A DNA stretch of 64,000 bases from UBA4417 sp031550085 (GTDB lineage: Bacteria > Bacteroidota > Bacteroidia > Bacteroidales > UBA4417): NCBI GenBank assembly GCA_031550085.1, contig JAVBOY010000012.1, positions 83,919-147,918 of the forward strand, in the 5' to 3' direction. This document shows positions 23,881 to 33,133 of the stretch, in pieces. The notes beneath the pieces are model-generated. The model saw only the letters and a program-made list of their open reading frames with translations. It was not told the DNA's origin and ran no database searches. Each line of letters starts with the position of its first letter. Positions within the stretch are counted from its first letter, which is position 1. The position numbers and the translations under genes were made by a program.

Positions 23881-25200
23881 ATGAAGAAAGTACTGTTTTT
23901 TTTCGTGCTTTTGGTTGCTGCCAATGGTTTAGTCATAGCACAAGACGCTACTCTTACAAAGGAGCAGTTATTTGCGCTTTTCAATCAGGCAGGCCAGGCT
24001 GAGAAAGAAGGGCGTGATCAGGATGCCATCAACAATTATTTGACCATTGTCAAACATGCGCCGCAAATCCCGGAAACATACTATCGGTTGGGGAACTTGT
24101 TAGGGAAAAAAGAGGATCGAACTTCCATCGAAATGGCCATTACTTATTACACCAATTACTTGACTTTATTACCGAATGCCGACAATGCCGATGAAGTGCG
24201 GGAAGAAATATTACGTTTGCAGCGTAAACTCCGCGGATTGCCAGCAACCGCCACAGCACAGGTAAAACCTGGGGATAAATCGCCTGCCGATACAACTGTA
24301 AAGAAACTGACCGCCAGCGATTACATGAGGATTGGGAATAACTATTTCGATAAAAAGCAATACAAACCAGCCATTGAAAATTTTGAAAAAGCGAAAGACC
24401 TGAATGAAACGGATGAGCAATACTACTACTTGTGTTTGTCCTATGTAGGTTTGAAAGATAAGGATAACGCAGAACTTGCGTTGAAGAATTACGAGCGGTT
24501 GTCTCCGGACGGGGCATTTAAGAAGGAGTTGAAGCAAGCGATCAAGAAGATGAATGAAGAACAGTACGACCGCGTATCAGGGCTGGATTTGATGAAATTT
24601 TACCTCGGAATCAATTACCGCTATTCTCTCAATATGGGAATAAAGTATGAGGGGACTTCATACAAATCGAATCCTTTGCAGGGAGGAAGCATTCAATTTA
24701 TTTCCGGGTCGGAGCGGCAGCTGAAATTCGGTGTCGACCTCGCTTACAACTGGATCAAGATTTCAAAATCGATGGATTCCACAGGAATATTTACCTATCC
24801 TTGGGGCGATCAGCGCGATAACATTATGAATGTGGATTTGAGGTTTAAAGGAATATTTGTTCCCGAAAAACCGCTATTCAGTTTGGGAGAGAAAAATGTT
24901 GCACGCTTTATCGGTTCATTTGGCGCCGGATTGGGCTATTTGACGACCACAGGAAATCCCTGGTTCTTTTATCCGGATCAAGGAGAAGAACCGGATCCAA
25001 CCTCCAAGGTACTTTCGGGATTCTTGAATTACTTAAGCTATGAAGCAACCGTTGGTATACTGTTCTCGCAGAGGAGTACTTTGCGGGGTTTGAAGATCGA
25101 ATTGGTTGGAGCTGGATATTGGCAGTTTGATACCGAATACCGTTTTCAACCGTATGCTGCGCTTCAGGTGGGCTGGGTGTTTGGATTTTCGCGGCACTAA
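23881..25200 (+). CDS. Secreted TPR protein with C-terminal outer-membrane-barrel-like domain, 439 aa
   Basis: The signal peptide MKKVLFFFVLLVAANGLVIA is followed by TPR-like helical repeats at about residues 28-125 (QAGQAEKEGRDQDAINNYL, YYRLGNLLGKKED). After a linker (PATATAQVKPGDKSPAD), a second TPR block lies at about 140-220 (YMRIGNNYFDKKQYKPAIEN). From about 240 the sequence alternates like a beta barrel (YLGINYRYSLNMGIKYEG, FGAGLGYLTTTGN) and ends YAALQVGWVFGFSRH. It is first in a four-gene same-strand cluster. Its architecture matches the fourth gene, implying an envelope complex. I recognise no named family. Confidence 0.75.
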   Translation: MKKVLFFFVLLVAANGLVIAQDATLTKEQLFALFNQAGQAEKEGRDQDAINNYLTIVKHAPQIPETYYRLGNLLGKKEDRTSIEMAITYYTNYLTLLPNADNADEVREEILRLQRKLRGLPATATAQVKPGDKSPADTTVKKLTASDYMRIGNNYFDKKQYKPAIENFEKAKDLNETDEQYYYLCLSYVGLKDKDNAELALKNYERLSPDGAFKKELKQAIKKMNEEQYDRVSGLDLMKFYLGINYRYSLNMGIKYEGTSYKSNPLQGGSIQFISGSERQLKFGVDLAYNWIKISKSMDSTGIFTYPWGDQRDNIMNVDLRFKGIFVPEKPLFSLGEKNVARFIGSFGAGLGYLTTTGNPWFFYPDQGEEPDPTSKVLSGFLNYLSYEATVGILFSQRSTLRGLKIELVGAGYWQFDTEYRFQPYAALQVGWVFGFSRH

Positions 25201-25248
25201 TTAAAATAAAACCACTTTGCCGGATTCCGGTCTGGCAAAAAATACTTG

Positions 25249-26394
25249 ATGAGACAACTGGTAATTTGTTTTTACTTGTTTTGTGCTTGTACTACTTTTA
25301 CACTTCATGCACAATCTTTTTCTACGAGGAAATTGGCGGAGTTGGGTGGGTGCATATCCAAAACGAGTTTACCAAAAAAAGATAGTATTTTTAAATGTGC
25401 TCAAGTAAAAGGACAACTAGTTCGAATTGAGTATAATTACAAGAAAGAAGTTACCCATTTGGGAATTGCTGTTTTTAGCCAAGGTACAAAAGAAAAATAT
25501 GGAACACCGGTTTGTAATTTCATCGAACGGCTGATGCTTGAGTTGGCATTGCAAGGGAATAATCCGAACGAGATTAACAAGAAATTGAAAGAATACAAGA
25601 TCAGTATGGAAGACCGGACCGGGTGGCGCAGCAGCAGTATTCTTTTACCCGACATCACGGTCGGGGCAATTTTGAATCGTATGAAAGGAACAGCACAATT
25701 TTCGTTGAAACAGTGGGGGAATTATTATGCAGCTTCCTGGGCTTTGGGCAACAACAAGTTTTTTGTTTCGATTCCTGCTTCGCGTGAGTTGATTTTCGGA
25801 ACCAATAAAAAAGAATCCGATGAAATCCTGAACAAGCTGATACAGGAAAACCGTTGCCATACATACTATCGCGACAACGAAGAAAATGAGAGTTACGACA
25901 ATTTGGTCGATACGGTGGTTGACAATCAAAATGTTTTTGTAAAGAAAGGTAGTTCGTTCGTATTGACAAAAATAAATTCGGACATTTACATGTCGAAAGA
26001 TGTGGTCGAACGGTATTATCCGCTCAACGACCGGAATTATCCTTCGTTTTCGTTGAAGAATTTGTTACTGACTCCGAATTTAAACCCGACCATACAACTT
26101 CATTTAAAACACTCGATGTATGGAAACCGCAATTCGGAATGTGATATCCGGTGGACAGACTTTGTTTGTTTTTTTAAACAGGGATTTGATATGTATTGTT
26201 ATGTGGAAGACTCGAAATCCCCTACATTAAAAGCTACCGTGATTTTGCACAGCACCAAATACAACTACATTCATTTGTTGTCGATAACGGCGGATGCCGA
26301 TACCATTTTTCAAAAAGACGGACAACTCTATGCGGAGTTATATTCCAACATACCCCAAAATAACATTAAAAGCTTGTTTCAAACTAATCTTTAA
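25249..26394 (+). CDS. Hypothetical secreted protein, 381 aa
   Basis: ATG 25249 (MRQLVICFYLFCACTTFTLH, then AQ) gives a signal peptide; a TTG one codon earlier was ignored. The mature protein is mixed alpha/beta with no recognised domain. Visible segments include LPKKDSIFKCAQVKGQLVRI, DRTGWRSSSILLPDITVGAI and a C-terminal beta-rich part. It lies 48 bp after the TPR/barrel gene and 11 bp before the NTF2-like gene, so it belongs to the same operon. It is probably a periplasmic partner of the barrel proteins (inference). Confidence 0.7.
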   Translation: MRQLVICFYLFCACTTFTLHAQSFSTRKLAELGGCISKTSLPKKDSIFKCAQVKGQLVRIEYNYKKEVTHLGIAVFSQGTKEKYGTPVCNFIERLMLELALQGNNPNEINKKLKEYKISMEDRTGWRSSSILLPDITVGAILNRMKGTAQFSLKQWGNYYAASWALGNNKFFVSIPASRELIFGTNKKESDEILNKLIQENRCHTYYRDNEENESYDNLVDTVVDNQNVFVKKGSSFVLTKINSDIYMSKDVVERYYPLNDRNYPSFSLKNLLLTPNLNPTIQLHLKHSMYGNRNSECDIRWTDFVCFFKQGFDMYCYVEDSKSPTLKATVILHSTKYNYIHLLSITADADTIFQKDGQLYAELYSNIPQNNIKSLFQTNL

Positions 26395-26405
26395 ATAAGA
26401 AGAAA

Positions 26406-27398
26406 ATGCGTACAATCACTTTTTTTATCCTGTTCTCTTTGACGTTTTTGTTAGGTAAGGATGTATATGCGCAATTAGAAAAGACTGATTTGCAAATTAT
26501 TGACGGGATCAGCGATGCAGGTGTGAAAGCAAAAATTGAATTGAATACATCCGCATTGTTAACTGCTTTTGGAAAAGCCGTTATAGACGGGACTATGCCC
26601 AAACTGACCCAAATGGATATTTCTTCTGAGGCTGTAAATACATTGAATACGATCTGGGAAACAAGCGCCATGGCCTGCCCGGTATCGGTAATCCGCGAAA
26701 GATGCTTGACGCGTCCTCAAGGAGGATACCAAGTACGGAATATTCCTATAACCATGTTTTCAGCACCCAAAGCCGACCAAGAGCAGGATTTGGTGATTAA
26801 CTTCACGTCAACCGGAAGGATTGATGCGATTAATATTGCGATTGCAGAAAACCAATACACCCAGATACTTCATCAAAACATTTCGGTTCAGGATTTTGTG
26901 AGAAGGCAACGGATCATCGATTTGGTTGAACAGTTCCGGACGGCCTACAACGAAAAAGACATGCCTTTTATGCAACATATTTTCAGTGATAATGCATTGA
27001 TTATCACCGGGAAGGTTATCAGGGAAAAACCGAATTCCAGCGAAATGATGAACCGCCTGAATACAGAGAAGATTGTCTATTTCCAACAAACCAAGGCGCA
27101 ATATTTGACGAAATTGAAAACCGTTTTTCAAGCCAATAAGTATATTAATGTCGTATTTGATGACATTGAAGTCATGGCGCATCCCAAATATCCTGAAGTT
27201 TACGGGGTTACGTTAAAGCAAACATGGAATTCTTCAAGTTATAACGATGAAGGATTCTTGTTTTTACTGGTTGATTTCCGGAATGAGGACGAACCGCTTG
27301 TCCATATACGTACCTGGCAGCCGAACATGTACAATGGGCGGGAGTTGACGCGTGAAGAGCGGTTTAACTTAGGGTCTATTCCTCCGTTAACCCGTTAA
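26406..27398 (+). CDS. Secreted protein with NTF2-like/SnoaL-like domain, 330 aa
   Basis: The signal peptide MRTITFFILFSLTFLLGKDV ends at YAQ. An N-terminal region of about 130 residues has a pair of cysteines (MACPVSVIRERCLT). It leads into LVEQFRTAYNEKDMPFMQHIFSDNALIITG, the characteristic helix and strand of an NTF2-like domain. The domain continues to YPEVYGVTLKQTWNSSSYND and VDFRNEDEPLVHIRTWQP. Such domains bind small ligands or mediate protein contacts; no catalytic residues can be assigned. It is third in the envelope operon. Confidence 0.75.
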   Translation: MRTITFFILFSLTFLLGKDVYAQLEKTDLQIIDGISDAGVKAKIELNTSALLTAFGKAVIDGTMPKLTQMDISSEAVNTLNTIWETSAMACPVSVIRERCLTRPQGGYQVRNIPITMFSAPKADQEQDLVINFTSTGRIDAINIAIAENQYTQILHQNISVQDFVRRQRIIDLVEQFRTAYNEKDMPFMQHIFSDNALIITGKVIREKPNSSEMMNRLNTEKIVYFQQTKAQYLTKLKTVFQANKYINVVFDDIEVMAHPKYPEVYGVTLKQTWNSSSYNDEGFLFLLVDFRNEDEPLVHIRTWQPNMYNGRELTREERFNLGSIPPLTR

Positions 27399-27436
27399 CG
27401 TTTTTACGATATATAACTATTATTTTGATAAGGCTG

Positions 27437-28747
27437 ATGAAAAGAAAGTTTGGCTATTGTATTGTAATTCTTTTTGTCCTTTGTTTTGTTGACTTCCGCC
27501 TGATGGCGCAAACCATGACCGTAGAACGAGACACCACTGCCACCGAATCATTATGTACCGTGGGAGAGTCGGATGCCTGTGTCACGATTACAGCGCCTAA
27601 ATCGCTACAACTCACCTTCGAGTCCTCGATGGATGCTGTTGTAAAAATTGTTTCACGTCGCGATGTGGGTTTCAATACCATTTATCTGTTGAGTTTTCCT
27701 ACGGGCTATATTTATGCAAACCGGTTTCTTGAAATACGGGCGGCTCAATACCAGCAACCGGTTGAAATCCACCTGAATTTGTCGCCCAAAGAATCGAGAA
27801 AGTACTACATAAAGATTCCGGAATGCTATCCATCCTTGTTTAGCGGGGCTCAAGAATTGGCTCGAAAGGGCTTTTATACGGCGGCTTCCGAAAAATACAA
27901 AGAAGCCCAGCGCTGCTCGGATGCTCCCTTCGGAAATGATATAAAGGCCCGTTTAAAGCAATTGGATACCATTATTGCAGCCAAAAGGATTGCCGACGAA
28001 AGTTTTGACCTGTTGGATTATGCCAAAGCGGCTGATAACTATAAGAAGATCGTATCCTTTAATTCGGAGGACGAAACGGCAAGCAGGAGGTATGCCGAAT
28101 CGGTATTGAAAAGAAACCAAACCTGTTTCAAATATCTGGATAAAGCCGAAGAATTTTTTAAAGAAAAAGATTTTGATAAAGCTACGGAGCTTTACCTACG
28201 TGCCCTTGCCAATGGCTGCGAACAAGTTGAAAACGGCAACCTTATCAGAGCGCGAATCGAATACATGCGAAATTATAAGGAAAAAAAGGCCGAACGGGAG
28301 TGGGTCATTTCCTATCAATATGCCTCTAATACACCGATTGGTGTATCATTTGGAGGATATAAACAGTACAAGCCTTTTCTTTATGCTTCCATCCGGACCA
28401 ATCCAGACTTTTTCGAATCTTTGCGTTCCAATTATGAAAAAGCAGATAAACCGGAGTTCAATTTTTCGGCGGGCGCCACATTTCGGTTGACGCAAGCCAT
28501 TCCGTTGTGGATGAATGCTGGAGTAGGGTATACAGGAGTAGGGGAGTACATCTATGATCCGGTAGATCCGGCAAAAGAACCTGATTTGAAAAACTATAGC
28601 GCCCTATCGCCGGAACTGGGTTTACTAGGAAAAATCGGGCCGATAGCGCTCAGTTATACTTTTCAATACCGTTTTGCTTTTGATGCCGATAAGCAAAGCT
28701 ACATCAAACCGGCCAAGCATATCTTCGGGATCGGCTTCTGTTTTTAG
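27437..28747 (+). CDS. Secreted PEGA-like/TPR protein with C-terminal barrel-like domain, 436 aa
   Basis: ATG 27437 starts a signal peptide (MKRKFGYCIVILFVLCFVDF..MAQ). An N-terminal beta domain (about 30-130) resembles PEGA/Ig-type modules. TPR-like helices follow at about 135-290 (GAQELARKGFYTAASEKYKEA, KAEEFFKEKDFDKATELYLR). The C-terminal part alternates hydrophobic residues (FNFSAGATFRLTQ, GPIALSYTFQYRFAF) and ends HIFGIGFCF with a terminal aromatic, as in outer-membrane barrels. It ends the four-gene operon and is convergent with the TonB receptor. No specific family is recognised. Confidence 0.75.
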   Translation: MKRKFGYCIVILFVLCFVDFRLMAQTMTVERDTTATESLCTVGESDACVTITAPKSLQLTFESSMDAVVKIVSRRDVGFNTIYLLSFPTGYIYANRFLEIRAAQYQQPVEIHLNLSPKESRKYYIKIPECYPSLFSGAQELARKGFYTAASEKYKEAQRCSDAPFGNDIKARLKQLDTIIAAKRIADESFDLLDYAKAADNYKKIVSFNSEDETASRRYAESVLKRNQTCFKYLDKAEEFFKEKDFDKATELYLRALANGCEQVENGNLIRARIEYMRNYKEKKAEREWVISYQYASNTPIGVSFGGYKQYKPFLYASIRTNPDFFESLRSNYEKADKPEFNFSAGATFRLTQAIPLWMNAGVGYTGVGEYIYDPVDPAKEPDLKNYSALSPELGLLGKIGPIALSYTFQYRFAFDADKQSYIKPAKHIFGIGFCF

Positions 28748-28777
28748 TTCGCATCGTTTTTCAAAACCGGTTTTAGA

Positions 28778-31318
28778 TTAAAATTCGGCAATGAGCTTTA
28801 TGTTCAATTGACGGGAAGTTAAATAATTAGGGACTCCGTACTGCCTGCCTTGAAAATCCTTGACCCAGTTGTAGGAAGCAACATTCCGGAAGCCAAACAG
28901 ATTCAGAACTTCTCCGGTGATCCAAAGCGCTTTGAAATGCTTCAACACACGGTTCGACGATTTGGTCGGTTCGTAACCTACGATTTGTTTTGACATTCCG
29001 ACATCTACCCTCCGGTACCACGGAAAGCGTACAGGATCGCTGGTTTTGGGAAAATTTGGCGCATAGATAGGCTGTCCGCTTCCGAAATATAAACCCATGT
29101 TCACTTTCCAACTGGGATTTCCGGGCAGATAATCCTGGAAAAAGATTCCCAGCGTAAAGAATTGGTCATTCGGACGAGGCACTGCTCCCGGCGTAACATA
29201 AGTACTGTCGATCAGGCCGTTGTTGGGAAGGACAGGCGGCAAATAAGGCTGGTTTCCGGGTTGATAGGTGTAGTTGGTATAGTGATCGTCGTAAATATTT
29301 TCACCGGTACGCATAAACGAAAGGCTTATCCAGGATTCAGAGCCCGGAACAAATTCCCCGTTAAGTTTCAAGTCGATTCCGGCGGCATATCCATTGGAGT
29401 TGTTCCGCCCGGAATAGAGTATTTGTACATTATCAATCGTATAGGGAATCAGATGGGAAAAATCTTTGTAATAAATTTCCGTTACAAATTTGAACGGTCG
29501 GCTCAACAATTTGAAGTTCAAGTCGCTACCGGCTACAAAGTGGATGGATTCTTGCGCTTTTATATCCGAATTCAGGCTTCCGTCGGGCAACCGCAATTCT
29601 CGGTAAAAAGGAGGCTGGAAATAATGCCCTGCTGAAAACCGGAACAAGATATCGGTTTTCCAAGAAGGTTTGTAAGAAATGGCCGCCCTGGGGCTGAACA
29701 AAAGCTGTTGCGTATAATCCCAATATTGGACACGTCCGCCCACCGTCAGTGAAAAATTTGCCGAATTAGCCGTTTCGAAATTCCAGGTATTTTGGGCAAA
29801 TGCACTGTACCGGTTCGAGTTCAGTTTGATTTTTGAATTGAGATAATAGGCCAGCTCTAGGTTACTGATATTCCCAGAATCTCCCGGTATCCCTGTATGG
29901 TTGGGAAGCACATAACCGGCAGAGTCAAACAAATACCATTCATTTATTTTATCGTCAATCCGTTCATGCTGGTATTTAATTCCCCATTGGGCAAACGAAT
30001 GATTTCCCCAGCTATAATTATACCGGTTCTCGATATTCGAAACATTCATTTCCAGATTATTCCGGGCATGGCGCAAATAGGATCCGACACCCAGTGTTTC
30101 CCAAAGATCTTTCGGCACATCCTCAAGAACAGCCTGGAGAATATAATCTCCTTGGATGTCGTATGAAACGCTTTCGGTGGCAGCGTAGGAAGATACGATC
30201 CATTTTATTTGAAGATTTTCACTGGCTTTTTGAGTCAATGTCAATGCCCCCAATTGTCCGTTGTAACAGTCTTTCTCACCCCCTTCAAAAAAAATGGTCA
30301 GGTTTAGCGGGTTCGTATTCGTGCCGAAGGTGGTGTTTTGAACAGAAGGCGTCAAATTATAGGAATTCCGCGCCAGGTAGCCCAAAAAGGAAATATCCAG
30401 TTTGTCATTGATTTTATAAGAAAGCAGGGTTTGAAAATCAAAAAAGTTGGGTTTGTAATCCCCCTCCACATCAAACGTTTTTACAAGATATGCATTGGTT
30501 TTGTACCGGGCTCCGGCTAAATAGCTGAAACGACCGTTGTTGGGTCTGTCCTCGACATGTACCGAAGCTCCCAGCAAGCTGGCAGAGGCCGATGCGGCAA
30601 ATTCTTGCGGTTGTTTATATTTGATATCCAAGACACTAGCCATTTTATCTCCAAATTTTGCATCAAAACCTCCGGCCGAAAAGTTTACCAGCGATGCCAG
30701 GTCGCTGTTGACAAAACTCAATCCTTCCTGTTGTCCCGAACTGACCAAAAAGGGACGGAATATTTCGATGTCATTTACATACACCAGATTCTCATCAAAG
30801 CTTCCCCCACGAACTGAAAACTGGGAACTTAATTCATTGTTGGCGACTACGCCACCTTGCAATTTCAACAGGCTTTCGATTCCTCCGGCCGCAGACGGCA
30901 GACTGGTTGCAAATTTCGGATTGATCCGGTAAATACCGCTTTCGCGTTGCCGAATGTCTTCAACCACAATGGTCGGCAACTCGGTGCTTGACGACAGAAG
31001 GGCTATTTTTACATCCCGGGTTTCGCTGGGTTTCATTGATAATCGTAACGAATCGGCTTTGTAATTCAGGTGAGAAAAAATGAGTATAATTTCCTGAGAG
31101 GCTGGAATTTGAATCCTGAAATTCCCGGATTTATCCGTTACGGTACCCAAGGATGAGTTGGCTACAATCACATTCACGCTTTCGATGCTTTGAGACGTTT
31201 TGGAGTCGGTAATCTTTCCCCTAACAGTTCCGGTATTTTGGCAAAAAGCGCCGACATGGAATGCTGCGAATAGAAAACAAGAAATGAACTTTATGGAAAA
31301 AAGAGGCGTTTGCTTCAA
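28778..31318 (-). CDS. TonB-dependent outer-membrane receptor, 846 aa
   Basis: A signal peptide ending AFCQ is followed by a carboxypeptidase-regulatory-like beta domain (GTVRGKITDSKTSQSIESVN, about 28-110). The TonB plug follows (SAAGGIESLLKLQGGVVANN, SQFSVRGGSFDENLVYVNDI, about 130-230). A 22-strand-type barrel ends LTSRQLNIKLIAEF with the terminal phenylalanine needed for BAM. No SusD partner is adjacent, so it is not a classical Sus pair. The cargo is unknown. A short carboxypeptidase-like protein gene lies upstream on the same strand. Confidence 0.92.
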   Translation of the reverse strand: MKQTPLFSIKFISCFLFAAFHVGAFCQNTGTVRGKITDSKTSQSIESVNVIVANSSLGTVTDKSGNFRIQIPASQEIILIFSHLNYKADSLRLSMKPSETRDVKIALLSSSTELPTIVVEDIRQRESGIYRINPKFATSLPSAAGGIESLLKLQGGVVANNELSSQFSVRGGSFDENLVYVNDIEIFRPFLVSSGQQEGLSFVNSDLASLVNFSAGGFDAKFGDKMASVLDIKYKQPQEFAASASASLLGASVHVEDRPNNGRFSYLAGARYKTNAYLVKTFDVEGDYKPNFFDFQTLLSYKINDKLDISFLGYLARNSYNLTPSVQNTTFGTNTNPLNLTIFFEGGEKDCYNGQLGALTLTQKASENLQIKWIVSSYAATESVSYDIQGDYILQAVLEDVPKDLWETLGVGSYLRHARNNLEMNVSNIENRYNYSWGNHSFAQWGIKYQHERIDDKINEWYLFDSAGYVLPNHTGIPGDSGNISNLELAYYLNSKIKLNSNRYSAFAQNTWNFETANSANFSLTVGGRVQYWDYTQQLLFSPRAAISYKPSWKTDILFRFSAGHYFQPPFYRELRLPDGSLNSDIKAQESIHFVAGSDLNFKLLSRPFKFVTEIYYKDFSHLIPYTIDNVQILYSGRNNSNGYAAGIDLKLNGEFVPGSESWISLSFMRTGENIYDDHYTNYTYQPGNQPYLPPVLPNNGLIDSTYVTPGAVPRPNDQFFTLGIFFQDYLPGNPSWKVNMGLYFGSGQPIYAPNFPKTSDPVRFPWYRRVDVGMSKQIVGYEPTKSSNRVLKHFKALWITGEVLNLFGFRNVASYNWVKDFQGRQYGVPNYLTSRQLNIKLIAEF

Positions 31319-31484
31319 GGTGAAAACGATAATTTAAAAAGAATTTGCAATCAGATGGCTGTTTTTGAGTTGCAAAGATAAAGATTTAACCGGGCGAAAC
31401 AGCATACGGAAAAATCAAAAATAACGAAATAGCGGAAAATTGAGTAAAAAAGAAAGACCGTGTTTTTGAGCTGAAAATAGAAAA

Positions 31485-32150
31485 TCAATCTTTCTGTTTT
31501 TTGAAATCACCTCGTTTCCAGGCTTTTATGAATTCAGCCCATGCAAACGGATTGATCAGGGCCGATTGGATATTTTGTCCTTGTCCCGCATAATATTGTT
31601 TAGCGCTATACTCGCTTATGGCTGTCCGGAAATTCATGGCCCCGTCCATCCCTTCCAAATCGGGATTGTATTCCTTGGCTTTGGTACTGCGTTTGGTAAT
31701 CAGGGCGACGTTTTTTTCAATCGTCCGGATCTCATCATCGGGAACTTGGAGTTTGATAAATTCTTGCCGGAAATTTTCTTTGCTGGGCCAAGGATATACC
31801 GTAGTTCCGGCCAAATGGATGGTATCTGAAGTCATTACCTGGACGATGGAATACCGGTTTGCCGTTAAGGTGTCCGGAACACGGTAAGAAGCTCTTTTAT
31901 AACCCACGGCAGAAAATATCAACACTTCGCCCGGCTTGACAACCATCGAGAAAAAACCCGAATAATTTGCCGTAGCTGCTGCACGGGAATTTCGAGCATA
32001 AATATTGGCAAATGAAACCGGATTTAGGCTATCGCTTGAAACAATAACTCCTGAGAACTGGATTAAATGCTCGCTTTTTTCTTGCGCCCTTGCCGGGATA
32101 CTAAGAAAAAAAGAGGCAACAAAAAATGATATGATCATTTTAATTCTCAT
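31485..32150 (-). CDS. Exported carboxypeptidase-regulatory-like (CarboxypepD_reg) domain protein, 221 aa
   Basis: A signal peptide MRIKMIISFFVASFFLSIPA is followed by one beta-sandwich domain (about 30-115). That domain carries FSGVIVSSDSLNPVSFANIY and TANYSGFFSMVVKPGEVLIF, the pattern seen at the N-terminus of TonB receptors. The C-terminal half is charged and helical and ends in KRGDFKKQKD. Stand-alone proteins of this type are common in Bacteroidota, but their role is unclear. It is 166 bp upstream of the TonB receptor on the same strand. Confidence 0.8.
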   Translation of the reverse strand: MRIKMIISFFVASFFLSIPARAQEKSEHLIQFSGVIVSSDSLNPVSFANIYARNSRAAATANYSGFFSMVVKPGEVLIFSAVGYKRASYRVPDTLTANRYSIVQVMTSDTIHLAGTTVYPWPSKENFRQEFIKLQVPDDEIRTIEKNVALITKRSTKAKEYNPDLEGMDGAMNFRTAISEYSAKQYYAGQGQNIQSALINPFAWAEFIKAWKRGDFKKQKD

Positions 32151-32216
32151 CGCAGCAAAAATAATTGAGTTTTTGAATCAGTAATACAAATAGTTGTTAA
32201 AAAAACAATTACCCCA

Positions 32217-32248
32217 AATAAAAAAGGCTGTTGCTAAATACAACAGCC
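32217..32248 (-). terminator. Rho-independent terminator of rpmB
   Basis: GGCTGTTG (32226-32233) and CAACAGCC (32241-32248) form a perfect 8-bp stem. A T run follows on the minus strand. It lies 26 bp past the rpmB stop, so no rpmG can be co-transcribed. Confidence 0.9.
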
Positions 32249-32274
32249 AAAATACACTTTTGATCATAAAGATT

Positions 32275-32514
32275 TTACACGTAGAAATACCCGCGATCGC
32301 TCACATCTTTCAACACTGCGGTAATCCCTTTTTTATTGATGGTGCGAAGCACCGATGCCGAAACTTTCAGTACAATCCAACGATCTTCTTCGGGAATGTA
32401 GAATTTCTTTTGCTGCAAATTGGGATAAAACCGGCGTTTGGTTTTAATATTTGAGTGCGAAACGTGGTTTCCCACAATCATCTTTTTTCCGGAAATGTTA
32501 CAAACTCTCGACAT
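32275..32514 (-). CDS. rpmB: 50S ribosomal protein L28
   Basis: 79 aa, beginning MSRVCNISGKKMIVGNHVSH and continuing SNIKTKRRFYPNLQQKKFYI. These are diagnostic L28 segments; the protein binds 23S rRNA in the large subunit. In many Bacteroidota rpmB is followed by rpmG and a small DUF4295 gene, but here a terminator follows directly. Confidence 0.97.
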   Translation of the reverse strand: MSRVCNISGKKMIVGNHVSHSNIKTKRRFYPNLQQKKFYIPEEDRWIVLKVSASVLRTINKKGITAVLKDVSDRGYFYV

Positions 32515-32551
32515 GCTCTAAATTTCTTTAATGTTTTTTCAAAGAGGAGTG

Positions 32552-32583
32552 CAAAGGTCAGTATAATTTTTGAAACAACCAAA
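32552..32583 (-). promoter_or_regulatory. Promoter of rpmB
   Basis: On the minus strand, TTTG (32580-32583) and GACCTTTG (32552-32559; one mismatch to TAnnTTTG) are separated by 20 bp. The leader would be about 35 nt. Confidence 0.5.
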
Positions 32584-32632
32584 CGATCCGCACTTTTTTT
32601 TCGAAAAACCATTTTGGCTCAGCCGGTCCTTT

Positions 32633-33121
32633 TTAGGGCAAAAGATATTTTTCGTTTCCGCCATCGTCAAGGTCATCGGGAACAACTTTCAGCAAAGTTC
32701 CATCTGCCAGGTACTGCAAATCAAACTCCTGCTCTGATTTTTCGATTTCCAGTACATAAAGCGTTTTTTTGTCTTTCAATTCGATCATGTCGATGTCGTC
32801 GATTCGCCACGAATGGTACTCGCTTGCTGCAAAAGCGGTTTTTACGGCTTCCGGGAGTGACTTGTAGGGCAAATCGATTTCTGTAAGCCACCACACGCCT
32901 TCTTGATCAAACCAGGCTTCGTGTTCCATGGAATTTTTGTAAAAATCTACCACCCAATACTTTCCTTCTTTTTCCCACTCGACACGTGTAACATCCGGAT
33001 ATTTACTTTGGAACGTTTGTTCCACCTTTGGGTTTCCGGACTGGCGCAAACCATCGTTTTCGCAGGATTGGGCAGTGAATGCGCCGAATAACAATGCAAA
33101 AATAAAATACGATTTTTTCAT
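32633..33121 (-). CDS. PepSY-like (DUF2874-type) lipoprotein, 162 aa
   Basis: The signal peptide MKKSYFIFALLFGAFTAQSC carries a lipobox-like cysteine at residue 20. Two PepSY-like repeats follow, each starting with a helix that precedes a beta hairpin: VEQTFQSKYPDVTRVEWEKE, then LPEAVKTAFAASEYHSWRID. Such proteins in Bacteroidota are often encoded with two-component systems and may inhibit or sense at the envelope; the function is not proven. It lies 12 bp downstream of a second PepSY-like gene. Confidence 0.82.
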   Translation of the reverse strand: MKKSYFIFALLFGAFTAQSCENDGLRQSGNPKVEQTFQSKYPDVTRVEWEKEGKYWVVDFYKNSMEHEAWFDQEGVWWLTEIDLPYKSLPEAVKTAFAASEYHSWRIDDIDMIELKDKKTLYVLEIEKSEQEFDLQYLADGTLLKVVPDDLDDGGNEKYLLP

Positions 33122-33133
33122 GATATAGAAAAT

